Below, piece after piece: positions 11,526-23,690 of a DNA stretch of 64,000 bases. The notes beneath the pieces were generated by a model, which searched no databases, was not told the origin of the DNA, and saw nothing but the letters and a program-made list of their open reading frames with translations. The stretch covers positions 16,771,993 to 16,835,992 of the forward strand of contig CM033109.1 in NCBI GenBank assembly GCA_019321725.1, given 5' to 3'. The stretch's first letter is position 1, and every line of letters starts with the position of its first letter. This DNA comes from Paulownia fortunei (taxonomy: Eukaryota > Streptophyta > Magnoliopsida > Lamiales > Paulowniaceae). A program made the position numbers and the translations under genes.

Positions 11526-13250
11526 TGACAATCATGGAACATGCCTTTAAAACTTTGGTCTTAAATTAGTATCGGTCAAGGACTTTTTGAGATGGGACAT
11601 CGAATAACCTAACAGCCTCGTGTATACTATGCATGCTTATATGAGAAAGATTTCTCACTCTATAGACATAAGCGTAGTGTTGTCAATGCATGTATGTGGA
11701 TGCTTATTAAAGAACAAGTATACTGAACTGGCCCTTTGGATATTCTTTGTTAGAAATGTTGCCTGTCAAAATAAGAATTTTTATGTTATGATAGTATACG
11801 ACTAGTCCTTAGACTTAAGGCACCATGGTAACCTTGTGCATGTCGTGTTCTATTTTGATGTATCTTCTGATTGCCTGACAATCACAACAGAGGTATGTTA
11901 GATGTTGCATTGACATGTATGGAGGTTAATGAATAGCCAACAAAGGATTTGTCACTTGTCTGACAGAACAACTAAATTTTTTATATTTTCATATTTCATA
12001 ACTCAGAAGTTCTTGGCTAACACAAGATGAATGTTTGATGCAGTTTTCTAATAACTCATAATTGAAATATGTTCACTCGCTAATTCACTTGAGACTAGGT
12101 AATCATGATACACTTATTTGGTGTTTTCCAAAGCTAGCAGTGGGTTCTTGTAAGCCTACTGTTAGCTTAGTTGTGAACCTAAAAGGTCACACACAATTTT
12201 GGATGGAACATTTCTAACTTAGAAATTGATCCAAAGACCCAATTAATTAATGGAGATTAATTAATTAGGCTTAAATTAATTCAAAGAGTTGAATTAATTA
12301 TTTAATTAAATAATTAAATTATTTAATTGGACCTAATAAGATTAGGAAGCCCAACTGGAGTGGAGCAATTATTTGATTGGATCAATTAATTGTGCGGACC
12401 ATAAATTAATTTACTCAATTGAATAATTAGATTATTTAATTTGGCATAATTTGATTAGGCGGGCTAGATAGAATTGATTAATGAAATTTGGGCTTAAACA
12501 ATTAATTAGATTAAATGTGAGATTTAAGTCCAAGTGCAATTTAAAAAAAGGTCCATTAGGAGAGGCCCCCAAAAGTTGTTGGAAAAAGATGGAGTCCCAA
12601 AAATTAGATATTATTGGAAATATCTAATAAGATTAAATAAAATATCTCCAAGTATCTTGGGAAGATACAAGAGGATATTTGATATCCTTGTTGATAGAGT
12701 TGAAATTTTTTGGGAGATTTTGAGATCAACTAACAAATCTTTAAACACAAGATAAGGGGGGCAAAAATTTAAAAGTCTTGGACTCTTAATAAAATGAAAA
12801 ATAAGAGTTGGACTTTTATGTTTTTCTCAGATATAACAAGAAAAAGAGAAAAAACATTTTCTTTCTTTAATATATACCATGTTCTCCCTTCAAATAAAAT
12901 CCGTCCTCTTGATAAAAATATTCAATTCTTTCACCACCGATTAGATTATGAATTAATACTCATTGAAATTCACTCCAAAAACTAGGTTAGTAAATAAATT
13001 AGAATTACTAGCAGAGTTCTGATTTTGTGTTTTTGCTTAAAGTGTGGACTACTTTAGACAGGAGACATTTGAATTCCTATAAATCATAATTCAGAAAGGG
13101 GTTATTAATCGATTAGTTCAAACCCTACGACAATTGGAGTGTACTAAAAGGTATAAATTAAAACCCTTTATTTATTAGTAAAGCCCTTAGGAATTGTGAG
13201 ATTGATAAAATTACATCAGATCCGGGGTGATGCTATAACTATCCTGGCAT
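11526..13250 (+). mobile_element. Copia LTR 3, truncated at both ends
   Basis: It begins with TGACAATCATGGAACATGCC, which lies about 180 bp into LTR 4 (GGCAGTCATGGAACATGCC near 14455), so the LTR start is missing. It runs to the TGGCATGA phrase near 13245, where the other LTRs continue into a T-rich end that is missing here. There it jumps into pol sequence. Small frames inside it (for example 12534-12755 and 12794-12985) are LTR sequence and not genes. Confidence 0.8.
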
Positions 13251-14272
13251 GAAATCTTGTGTCTACAAGAAGGTTAATGATAGCATAATGACATTTATTA
13301 TGATGTATGTTAGCGACATTCTACTTAATGAAAATGATGTAGGGATGCTGCAGTCAACTAAGAGTTGGTTGTCTAACCAGTCTCAATAAAGGATCTAGGA
13401 GAACCATCCTTTATTTTGGGAATAAACATCTATAGAGATTAGTTTAGAAGTGTGATCGGACTATCCCAATCCACATACATAGATAAAATGCTAAAGAGGT
13501 TTAGCATGGAGGAATAAAAATGATGACTTTTTGTCGATGAGTCATGGCATTTTTCTTTCAAAGGCTATGTCCCCAAAGATTCTTGAGGAGAGAGAAAGGA
13601 TGACTAGCATACCTTATGCATCTACCATTGGTAGTATAATGTATGGTATGTTATGTCTGAAGCCTGATATCATATATTGTCTAAGTGTCATGAGCTGATA
13701 TTAGTCCAATCTAGGTGAGGAACATTGGAAGGTTGTAAAAATGATCCTCAAGTACTTGAGTAAAACTAAGGATATCTTTCTTGTATACAATTCTAGAGAA
13801 CTGAAACTAGAAGGCTATATTGATTGTAGTTTTCAGTCTGATAAGGATGACTCAAAGTCAATATCTGGATACGTATTCACCGTGAACGGTGGTGCCGACA
13901 ACTAGAAAAGCTCCAAGTAAGAGATTACCATAGATTCTACTACTGAGGGAAGTTATTTGGATGAAGAACCTCATCTAAGAGTTGGTTGTAGTTCCATCCA
14001 TTGTTGATCCTATATTGATATATTGTTATAATAACAGAGTTATTACGCAAGCAAAAAAACTAAGATCTTATCAAAGATCCAGTACATTACGGGGTGATAC
14101 CACCTGATTAGAGAGATTAATAGTAAAGGTGACATCACAATGGATAGAGTTGCTTTGTCAGAAAATATACCAGATCTACTAACCAATCCCCTAGTGTAGA
14201 AAGTATTCGAAGGACATCTTGAGAAGATAGCCCTGAAGTACATGGACAATTAGCACTAGGGCAAGTGGGAGA
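13251..14272 (+). pseudogene. Second Copia pol remnant (RT end to RNase H)
   Basis: The text from CTTGTGTCTACAAGAAGG onward matches 7193 onward and runs through SIKDLGEPSFILGINIYRD, DKMLKRFSMEE and the RNase H region to the polypurine tract AAGTGGGAGA at 14263-14272. All of gag, protease, integrase and the start of RT are missing. The junction with LTR 3 lies in a shared ATGAA, which fits deletion by microhomology. Unlike 7498-8690 it has no foreign insert, so it shows the ancestral arrangement of this part of pol. Confidence 0.85.
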
Positions 14273-14273
14273 T

Positions 14274-16461
14274 TGGTAGAGTAGTTCTTAGTGTGCTAAT
14301 TAGATTAAGCGTCTTTTATATTCTTGTATTTGCAAAAAAATATTTTTCAAATCATATTAATAAAATAGGTAATTTTCTTTATCTTTAATTACTTATGTCA
14401 ATTAGATAAAGTCTTTAAACCAACTTTAGCTACGGGACAGGGTAGCACATATGATGGCAGTCATGGAACATGCCTTTAAGACTTTGGTATGAAATTAGTT
14501 CCAAGTTGAGAGGTTTATGAGATGGGACAATAAATTTCCCAACAGACTCACACATACGATGCATGCTCATATGAGGAGGATATCTCGCTCCATGGACATC
14601 GATGCAGTGATTCCAATGCATGTATGTGGGTTCTTGTTAGAGAACAAGTACACTGAACTAGCCCGCTGGAAATTCTTAGTTATTGACGTTATCTATCGAA
14701 ATAAGAATTTCCATGTTACAACAGTACACGACTGTCATTAGACTTGAGACATCATGGTAGCCTTATACATATCATGTTCTATTTTGATGTATCTTCTGAT
14801 TACCTGGCAATCACAAAGGGGTACGTTGGATATTGCATTAACATATATGGTGGTTAATGAGTGGCCAACAAAAGATTCGCCACTTGTCTGCCAAAATAAG
14901 TGAATCATCTATTTTTCATAGTTTATGACTCATAAGTCCTTGGCCAAGGTAGGATGAATGTTAGACGGGGTTTTCTAACGATTCATCATGAGATATTACA
15001 ACTTGCAATAGAATCATGGTTATTGAGTGAATTAGGATTTCAACCTATAATCCATGCCCTAGACTTAATCAGAAGATTAGATGACGGAAGGACCTTATGT
15101 ATATGGTACTCGTAATTGAAATAGGTTCACTCACTAATTCACCTAAGACTAGGTAGTCATGATACACTTGTTAGGTGTTTCTCATTACTTGTGAGGTTTT
15201 TGGAATTAAGGGGTGAATTTCAAGTAGATTAATTAATCGAAATAATTATTATTCATAAGTTGCAATATTGCAAGCCCACTCCTAGCTTAATTGTGAACCT
15301 AAAGGGTCACACACAACTTGAGATGAAATATTTTTAACTTAGAAATTGATACAAGGAGTTGAATCCAATTAATTAATGGAGATTAATTGGGGCTTAAATT
15401 AATTCAAGAAACTGAATTAATTATTCAATTAAATAATTAAATTATTTAATTAGACCTAATAAGATTAGAAAGCCCAATTGGAGTGGAGCAATTATTTGAT
15501 TGAATCAATTAATTATGCAGACCATAAATTAATTTAATTTTATAAATTGATTGAACCCTAAACCCTAAATTATTTAATTAGGACTTATTTGATTAGATGG
15601 ACTATATGGGATTAATTAAATGAATTTGGGCTTAATCAATTAATTACATTAATTGATAAATTTAATTAAGAGTCTAAACTCAACTCAAATGGCCCATTTG
15701 GAAAGGCCCACAAAAGTGTTGGATGAAGATGGAGTTTCAAAATTTAGATACTCTTGAAAATATCTAATAAAGTTAGATAAAATATCTCCAAGTATCTTGG
15801 AAAGATACAAGAAGATATTTGATATCCTTGGAGATAAAGTTGGAGATCTTTGGGATATTTTGAGATGAAATAAAAAAATTTCAACACAAGATAAGGGGGC
15901 CGAAAATTTGAAAGTTTTGGACTCTCAAATTTTTTGCCAATATAAGAGGAAAAATAGAGTTAGACTCTTATGTTTTTCTCGAATATAATAAGAAAAAGAG
16001 AAAAATATTTTCTTTGTTCAATATATACCATCTTCTTTCTTCAAATAAAATCTATACTTTTGATAAAAATATTTAATTCTTTTACCACAAGTTGGTTTAA
16101 GAATTAATATTTATTGAAATTCACCCTAAAAACTAGGTTAGTAAAGGAATCAGAATTGCTAGTGGAGTTTTGAGTTTATATTCTTGCTCAAAGTGTGGAC
16201 TACTTTAGAGGGGAGATGCTTAGATCCTTATGAACTAGAATTCAAAAAGGGGCTAGCAATCGATTGGTTCAAACCTTATGACTATCGGAGTGAGTTGAAA
16301 AGTATCAATCGAAGCCCTTTATTTATTAGTAAAACTATTAAAAATTACGAGATCGATAAAATTGCATCGAATCTAGGGTATTGGTATAATTATTATGGCA
16401 TGAATGTTTAAAATTTTTTATTTTTCTACTGCATATACCCCGTGATCAAGCGAACCCAACA
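14274..16461 (+). mobile_element. Copia LTR 4 (3' end of the array)
   Basis: This full-length LTR of about 2.2 kb begins after the polypurine tract (TGGTAGAGTAG) and ends CGAACCCAACA. It carries the same AATTAATT-rich zone (about 15340-15680) as LTR 2. A short AACCCTAAACCCTAAA stretch near 15554, absent from the other LTRs, resembles two units of the plant telomere repeat. The right flank, CGGCC, belongs to the LTR of Gypsy element C. Confidence 0.85.
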
Positions 16462-16869
16462 CGGCCCCTAAGAGTGTCTGCTAGAGGCATTTTCGTCTTT
16501 GGGGCCCTATGTATTACCATCCTCATAGTCCCAGAAGTATATGCCCAAACGGTCCTAAAAGCACCCACCGTAGTGGCTCAACTAGGAGTGTCCCCATTAG
16601 CATCCCCAGGAGTGCCCTTCCCAGTAGCTCGAGAAATGTCCCCCAAATGCATCTACCCTAGCCATCCAGGAGTTCATGTTAATGCGGTCTCTAGAGTTTT
16701 CATCTTAGTAGGATCTGGCACTCCATGAGCAAGGAGATCCAACAGAAAGAATATTTTTCAGCTGGAATTACAGTGTTGTAAAGCACACCAGAAGCCTCGC
16801 CTATCTTGTTGAAGGACATCTCAACAAGAGCAATGGTAAAGGTTGTAACCCAATATGTCGGAACTCGCC
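16462..16869 (-). mobile_element. LTR fragment of Gypsy element C (distal part)
   Basis: This stretch is clearly richer in G and C than its neighbours. Read on the minus strand it continues the LTR that starts at about 33769: the end of 33769-34057 (GGCAACCTTAGGCGA) joins the complement of 16869 onward (GTTCCGACATATTGGG) when element A is removed. The frame at 16474-16728 (84 residues, Pro/Val/Ala-rich) lies inside this LTR and I do not regard it as a gene. Its other end is cut by Copia LTR 4. Confidence 0.7.
16865..16869 (+). other. Target-site duplication of element A, left copy (TCGCC)
   Basis: These five bases precede LTR A. The same five occur as the complement of 34053-34057, just beyond the 3' LTR of A, now in opposite orientation. 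This pairs the two halves of A across the inversion. Confidence 0.85.
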
Positions 16870-18337
16870 TCATAAGTGCATATTTCTATATATTTTTATA
16901 TCAATTCCTTTATATTTTACTTGCTTTGCTTTTATTATTATTATATTTTTATTAATATTTTGTGTTTTATAAGAATTTGAGAATCAATGGACAAGAAGAG
17001 ATCAAAAAAAGCTAAAATAAAAAATAATAAAACCACATTTTGTGAGAAAATTGGGAGATAATATTTTATTGAATCAAAGAAGCATCACAATTAGAAGAAA
17101 ATGACCATTTTTGCTTAAGTTCATTATTTGTAGATCAAAATATATGTAAGAAATCATTTGGACTTTGTAAGTGGTTGTTGGACTTGCAATAAATTCAAAA
17201 TCAACATGTTTATAGACTTGCGCGGTTTTCATATTTTGGCCATAACTCCATAATCAAAAGCCTTAAGGACTTGAATCTTGCTTTATTTGAAAGATGAGAA
17301 ATGAAATTACAACTTTGCTGTTGGAAGCTCAGCCCAATTCAACCTTGATAAAAGTAAACAATTCATCCAAGTATATGCATTAGAAGGGATCTATCTATAG
17401 TGACACTTTCTTTAAGTCAAGCATAACTTTCTCCCTAGGGGTTGGAAGTCTATGATTCAATGTGAAAAAGGAAGCTAACAAACACAGCTACAACTTTCAT
17501 GTTGTCACTTTTCCAAAACCATCTGATTGCATGGAAAAAAATGTGTAATAATATTTGGATCCAAAAGGACATGTGAATTTAGAGTAAATTTGTAGATGTC
17601 AATTTAGGTACTATTCTACTATAAATAGAGCTTCTTGGATGTCACTCAAGACATACAAAAAAATCTGATGGAGAAGAGAGCTTTAGGTTTCAAAAATATA
17701 GAAGAGAAGAATAGAGTTTTAAAGAGGAGATTCTTATACCAAGGGAATTCATCTATGTTGGTGTTCTCATTTCTCTTTTCATTTCCCTTTTCACTTTTCA
17801 ATTCATTGAATTCCTAATATTATTAGTTTTATTTTTCTTGTTATTTTCAAGTGTGCTAGGCTAGATTTACAATTTGGTAGAGTGATTTCAAAACCCTAGA
17901 TATGAATTTGTGCAATTAAGTATTTGATATTACTCCCACTTCTCTTATTGAGCTTGTTGTTATCTACGGTTGGTAGTTTCAATGGAAAATTTAGAATAAT
18001 ATTAATATCAATTCATAATTCATTGTCTAGTGGTAGTGAATGAAACATTAACCAAGCCTTCATCATTTTTGCCTTCATTTATTTGATTTTCATTGATTCA
18101 CATATTTTAGTTTAGTTTCATTTTCTGCAATTTAGTTAATCAAATCAAACCCTCCATTTTTTATACTAAGTTTTCTAGTATTAATAAAAATATATTCTTT
18201 AATTTTTCTTTTATATTTAGTTTTCTCTATTTTCTTGTCTTTTTAAATTTTATTTGACTGAGGAGAAAGGGTGAACCTTTTGATGGAAGAAGAGGAATGG
18301 TTATAAAAGTGCATAACATTTAAATGTATTGTATTAT
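16870..18337 (+). mobile_element. Gypsy element A, 5' LTR, first part
   Basis: It begins TCATAAGTGCATATTT (the family start is TGATAARTGCATATTT) and aligns with the minus-strand LTR 34058-36338 from its 36338 end down to about 34625. It stops at GTATTGTATTAT, where LTR B begins. The missing 3' part of this LTR is at 39916-40478 on the other strand. The frame at 17635-17817 is LTR sequence. Confidence 0.85.
18333..18337 (+). other. Target-site duplication of element B, left copy (ATTAT)
   Basis: The last five bases of LTR A before LTR B match the complement of 40474-40478, which lies just outside the other end of B. The uninterrupted A LTR has a single ATTAT at the equivalent place (complement of about 34625). 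Confidence 0.85.
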
Positions 18338-19591
18338 TGATAAGTGCATATTTTGACATATTTTTGTATCAAATTCTTTATACTTTTCTTGCTTTATTCT
18401 TGTTAATATTATTGTTTTATTAATGTTTTGTGTTAGTGAATAAATGGAAGCATTATCCAAACTTGTGCAGTTTTTGTAATTTGAGCATAACTTAATGATC
18501 AAAAGTCCTATAGACCTGAAACTTATTTTATTTGAAAGCTTAGTGATAGAGGTACAAATATTATAGCCTAGTCCAATACAGTCTTTATTATAGTAGAAAA
18601 TTCATCCAAGTAATTGCACAAAATGGATCACCAAAATTTGAATCAGAGTTTAGCCTAATATTAACTTATTTTACCAATTGGATTATATCTCTTGAGCCAA
18701 ATTTTAATTTGGCCTAAAATTTGGATATGTGTTACACAAGAGGTAAATAACCAAGTTTTCTAAAGATAAGATGGTGAGAAAATGTGTTAAAATGGTAAAA
18801 ACATAGGTTGCAAATTGCTACTTTTGTTAAAGGATGGCTCTTTGACATGACTCGGTAATTTAACCATATCTCCTTCATCCGACCACCAAATTTGACAAAC
18901 AATATATGAAAATATATTAGAACCAAAAGATCTATAATTTTTATTCTTTATGTATCTTCAAAATCTAGATGTATCTAATCAAACAATGCAATTTAATTCA
19001 ATAGGTGAGAACTTTGTGTAACAACTTACCAACTTTTAGCAACTAGCATACCACTTGATTAACTCCTCCATTATTTATTTGGCCTATAGCTTAATCCAAG
19101 TACTATAAATAGGCCATGTATTAAGCTTATAAGAGAGAGAGGGGGGGGGGGGGGCGGAGGGAGGGGGTAGAAGATTTTTTTAGGCTAAGTTTTCTAGTAG
19201 TAATAGAAATGTATTCTCTAGTTTCTCTTATATTTTTAGTCTTTGCTACTTTTATTATGTCTTCATAAATTTTATTTTGTTGAGGAAAAAGGGTGAACCA
19301 TTTCTCTATCCAATTGTGGCAATTAATAGAGGTAAAAAGAATAAATAACCATTTCTCCATCCACAACTCAAAAGTGTATCCATAATCCTCAATACTTTTA
19401 TTACTTCAGTTTTTCTTTAGTTGCAGCATACATGAATTATTCATATATTTTGATTCACATAAACTCCATCTTTTTAGAAATATAAACTTGAATTCTTCAA
19501 ACAACTTTCCTGTGGATCAACCCCGGACTCGCGAGAAATTTATTCCTTAATATAACCTGCACTTGGGTTTGCAATCTTAAAGTTGTAAGCA
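18338..19591 (+). mobile_element. Athila-like Gypsy element B, 5' LTR
   Basis: It runs from TGATAAGTGCATATTTTG to GTTGTAAGCA (TG...CA) and is followed by a tRNA-Asp-type primer-binding site. Its partner is the minus-strand LTR 40479-42077. This copy is about 1.25 kb against 1.6 kb because some 360 bp downstream of AAAGGGTGAACC are deleted. A run of 14 G at about 19141-19154 is a likely site of length variation. Confidence 0.85.
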
Positions 19592-19614
19592 ATTTTTTTG
19601 CGCCATTGCCGAGG
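19592..19614 (+). other. Element B primer-binding site (tRNA-Asp type)
   Basis: TTGCGCCATTGCCGAGGAA follows the LTR. It is close to TGGCGCCGTTGCCGGGGA, the complement of plant tRNA-Asp 3' ends used by Athila/Tat elements. The G-to-A changes fit decay at methylated CpG and CNG sites. Confidence 0.8.
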
Positions 19615-19791
19615 AAGGTAAGGTAAGTATGCAGGTTTGTTAATATTTTTCCTTTGTAAATATAGTTTGCTTATTTTCTTTGTGGATATATGGTTATATG
19701 GTATCGTAGTCATAATTCTCGACGCTTAGTTAGAAATAATTCTGAAATTTTGTTTGGAAATTTGTTTGAATCATCTCCACACACTTCCACC

Positions 19792-20700
19792 ATGGCTGAA
19801 AATGAAAGTGTCGAGAATGAAAATGAGAATCAACAGGTGCGTACCATGCGTTATGACTTGCAACCTCCTTAAAATCCTTCTCATTCTTATTTTATTTTTC
19901 CTCTAAATGCAAATAACTTTCGATTCAAGTCAGGTATGATCCATTTACTTCCTAATTTCTATGGTTTAGACTCTGAAAGCGCTTACTTGCATTTAAAAGA
20001 ATTTGATGAAGTATGTGCCACTTTTGATAATCAAACTTGTACAAATGAGATTGTTAAGCTCAAATTATTTCCTTTTTCTTTAAAAGATAAAGCAAAAAAT
20101 TAGCTTAATTCTTTAAAACCTAGGCCAATTGGCACTTGCAAGAAATGCAAGCTGAATTTTTGAAAAAATTCTTTCCAACTTATAAAACTAATGCTTTGAA
20201 AAGACAAATTCAAAATTTTTCTCAAAATTCTAATGAATCTTTTTTTCAATGTTGGGAAAGATTTAAACATTTGTTGAATTCATGCCCACATCATGATTTT
20301 GAAAAATGGCGCTTAATTAGTTTTTTTTATGAAGGATTAATTCCTAAAACAAAACAATTTGTTGAAATAATATGTAATGGTGAGTTTCTTGATAAAGAAT
20401 CTAATAAAGCCCTAGAATATCTAAATCATATGGTAGAAAATTCTCAATCATGGCATAGTGTTAATTCTTTCGAAGGTTCTATTATATCTAATCTTACTAA
20501 TAATAATAAAGAAAAATATTACCTTAGCTAAGAAAATGATCTAAATGCTAGGTTTGCTAGTTTAACAAGAAAAGTTGAAACCATGGAACTTAAAAAAGTA
20601 AAGGAAATCAAATTTGTGCAAGATGAAGAAGTTTCTAGTAATTGTGAACTTTTGGGGCACTCCACCAATGAGTGTCCAAACATTCCAGTACAAGCAAATT
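19792..20700 (+). pseudogene. Element B gag, decayed
   Basis: Gag forms the particle that packages element RNA. A likely start is the ATG at 19792 (MAENESVENENENQQVRTM). It continues with a stop as FRFKSGMIHLLPNFYGLDSE, HLKEFDEVCATF, IVKLKLFPFSLKDKAK, and in the open frame 20136-20531 as LKKFFPTYKTNALKRQIQNF, ESFFQCWERFKHLLNSCPHH, ISFFYEGLIPKTKQFVE. This is the retrotrans_gag pattern (PF03732) typical of Athila. A partial zinc knuckle (SNCELLGHSTNECPN) is at about 20634-20680. In-frame stops at about 19870, 20102 and 20529 kill it. Confidence 0.85.
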
Positions 20701-20879
20701 TCATGAACACATTCAAAAAACCTTTCCATTCTCCATATTCTAAAACTTACAAGCCCAACCGCTGCGTTCACAAAAACCACAAAACTTTCATTCTTATCCA
20801 ACTCCACATACAAAATCTCTTGAGGAGACTTTGCAAGCATTTATGTATTAACAAACAAACATGAATAATTAAAGTTCAA

Positions 20880-22010
20880 AAGCTATTAATGAGATCAGAA
20901 GCACACTTTCAACACTGACAGCTTCTTTGCGTACTCATGAAAAAGGTAAATTTCCTACTCAACCTCAACCTAATCCTTTCACTCAGTGTCATGGTTCTTC
21001 TTCAGGTGAAAATTCAGTCAAGGAGGCTAATTCAATCACAACTCTTCGAAATCGAAAAGTTATTGATAAAACTATTCATCCCAAGCAGAAAGTTTATAAT
21101 CCATCTCCAGAAATGAAGAATGGAAATAGTCTTGATGATGAAGGTAAGTGTGAAAATGATGAAAAAGAAAAATATTTACCTCCAATACCCTTTCCTCAAA
21201 GATTGCAAGCAACTTAGAAATTGAACTAAAATGTTAAAATTTTTGAACAACTGAAGATTAATATTCTATTGTTGGATACAATCATGCAAGTTTCACCTTA
21301 TGCCAAAATTTTGAAAAATTTGTGTACAATCAAAAGAAAACATTATGTACGAAAAAAGACATTTTTAACCAAAAGTGTTAGTTCAATCATTCAACAATTC
21401 ACTCTATCCGTATACAAAGATCCAGGTTGTCCAACCATTTCATGTATCATAGAAAACACTAGAATAGAGCGTGCTTTGCTTGATCTTGGTGCTAGTGTAA
21501 ATCTTCTACATTTCTCAATTTATGAACAGTTAGGTTTGAGAGAACTTAAACCAACTTCTGTTGTACTCCAACTAGCTGATTGTTCGATTAAAGTTCTAAA
21601 GGGAATAATAGAAGATATGTTGGTACAAATTGATAAGTTTTACTTTCCAGTTGATTTTATTATTTTAGACACAGAGCCTGTTGCACAAATACATACACAA
21701 ATTCCTATCATTTTAGGTTGTTCTTTTCTTGCAACTTCAAATGCTTTGATCAATTATAGGAATGGTATTTTGAATTTATCATTTGGAAATATGACTTTGG
21801 AACTAAATGTGTTTAATGTTTGTGTGCAACCTACAGAAGATGTCAAAGTACAGAAAGTGGATTCAATTGAGGAACTTGTTCATGAATACTTTACTACTAC
21901 TAACTCTTCAGATTCTTTGGAGACGTGTTTCGAAAGTGAAAGTATTTATAAAAAGGCACACACTAATACTATCTCTGAATTTTTGCAAGTACAAGAAAAA
22001 TATTTTTAGA
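20880..22010 (+). pseudogene. Element B linker and aspartic protease
   Basis: A hydrophilic linker (20927-21217, with EANSITTLRNRKVIDKTI, matching the family LRSGKxL segment) leads into the protease. The open frame 21269-22009 shows IERALLDLGASVNLLHFSIY, where plant Athila proteases have ALCDLGASINLMPxSxY, then LQLADCSIKVLKGIIEDMLV, FYFPVDFIILD and IPIILGCSFLATSNALI. The catalytic Asp is kept. Past the domain the frame continues in a poorly conserved spacer before RT. This is the longest frame in the window (246 residues), which shows how moderate the decay of B is. Confidence 0.85.
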
Positions 22011-22059
22011 AGCCAAGGTTCGAAGAACTTTCATCATTAACATTAAAATCTATTCCATC

Positions 22060-23000
22060 AAGTATTGTTTAGCTCCCAGGTTGATTTGAAACCTTTAGCA
22101 GTTGATTTGAAATACTTTTTCTTGGGTGAGAATGAGACTTTTCCAGTAATAATTTCTTCCAAACTCGATGCATCTCAAGAAGGTAAGTTGATCAAAACTC
22201 TAAAAATGCATAAGAATGCTTTAGGATAGACCGTTGCTGATATTAAAGGTATTAATCCTTTCATTTGCACACATAACATCTATCTAGAGAAAAATACTAA
22301 ATCTTCTAGAGAAATGCAACGAAGGATAAATCCTAATATGAAAGAAGCAGTGAGATATGAAGTCATTAAACTCTTAAATAATGGAATCATTTATCCTATT
22401 TCTAATAGTAAATGGGTAAGTCCTACTTAAGTTGTACCTAAGAAATCTGGAGTTACTGTAGTCAAGAATAAGAATGATGAATTAATTCCAACTAGGACTG
22501 TTACTGATTGACGAATGTGCATTGACTATAGGAACCTCAACTCAGTTACTAGAAAAGATCATTTTCCATTACCTTTCATAGATCAAATTTTAGAAAGAGT
22601 TGTGGGACATGAATTTTATTGCTTTTTAGATAGATATTTTGGGTATAATTAAATTACAATTGCATTTGAAGATCAAGACAAAACAACTTTTACATGTTGT
22701 TTTGGTACTTTTGCATATCAAAGGATGCCTTTTAGATTATGTAATGCACCAACTATATTCCAACGATGCATGCTTAATATTTTTAGTGACATGGTTGAAC
22801 GTTTTGTTGAAGTCTTCAATTTTTTTATTTTTGGTAATTCATTTGATGATTGCTTATCTAATTTAGAAAAGATTTTGATCAAGTGTGAAGAAAAGAATCT
22901 TGTGCTCAATTGGGAGAAATGTCATTTCATGGTAACAACTGGTATTGTTCTTGGACACATTATTTCATCAGAAGGTATTGAGGTTGACAAATCTAAAATT
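22060..23000 (+). pseudogene. Element B reverse transcriptase
   Basis: It is legible from LKYFFLGENETFPVIISSKL (22107) through GWTVADIKGINPFICTHNIY-like text, EAVRYEVIKLLNNGIIYPIS, WVSPTQVVPKKSG-like text and CIDYRNLNSVTRKDHFPLPF to YQRMPFRLCNAPTIFQRCML. In the catalytic segment the family FMDDF reads VFNFFIFGNSFDDCL, so the Asp pair of the polymerase site is gone. Stops at about 22227, 22429, 22510 and 22651 break the frame. The open frame 22725-23525 covers the RT end and the RNase H. Confidence 0.85.
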
Positions 23001-23690
23001 GAGTTAATTATCAATTTGCCAACACCAAAGACTGTGAAGGAGGTTAGATCATTTTTAGGACATGCTAGTTTTTATAAAAGATTTATCAAAGATTTTAGTA
23101 TAATATCTAAACCTTTGTGTAATCTTCTAACAAAAGACACTATTTTTGAATGGACTGAAAATTGTGAAAATGCTTTTCTTAAGCTTAAAAGCATGCTTAC
23201 ATTTGCTCCAATCATGCAGCCTCCAGATTGGACTTTACCTTTTGAAATAATGTGTAATGCTAGTAATTATGTTGTTGGAGTTGTCTTGGGACAAAGAAAA
23301 GATAAAAAACCATATGTTATTTACTATGCAAGTAAAACTTTAAATGATGCTCAATTAAATTATACAACAACTGAAAAAGAATTACTTGCTGTAGTTTTTG
23401 CATTGGACAAATTTCAATCTTATCTTGTTGGCTCACCAGTTGTTGTTTTTAGTGATCATACAGCTTTGAAATATCTTTTGTCAAAAAAAGATGCTAAACC
23501 AAGACTGATTAGGTGGATTCTCTAACTCCAAGAATTTAATGTTACTATTCGAGATAAAAAGGGAGTAGAGAATGTAGTGGCTGATAATTTGTCAAGACTT
23601 GTTTGTGATGACTCGTTTCAAACCACACCTATTAATGATACTTTCCCTGATGAACAACTATTTAGTGTTTCTATTTTACCTTGATATGCT
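23001..23690 (+). pseudogene. Element B RT connection and RNase H
   Basis: After IINLPTPKTVKEVRSFLGHA and FIKDFSIISKPLCNLLTKD the frame enters RNase H: FEIMCNASNYVVGVVLGQRK, IYYASKTLNDAQLNYTTTEK and VFALDKFQSYLVGSPVVVFS with DHTALKYLL. The family has CDASDxAVGAVLGQ, so the first catalytic Asp is Asn here, while the TTTEKE Glu and the SDH Asp are kept. A stop at 23525 interrupts ...RLIRWIL before the family LQEFDLEI (here LQEFNVTI). The tail ENVVADNLSRL closes the domain near 23600. Confidence 0.85.

Noticed and set aside
14430..14741. Overlapping small frames on both strands (63 and 74 residues)
   Set aside because: They fall in Copia LTR 4, and equivalent shadows occur at the same place in other LTR copies (for example 11620-11805).
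16474..16728. 84-residue Pro/Val/Ala-rich frame with an apparent N-terminal hydrophobic segment
   Set aside because: It lies inside the G/C-richer fragment of element C's LTR, on the strand opposite to C, and has no recognisable family. The open frame is explained by composition.
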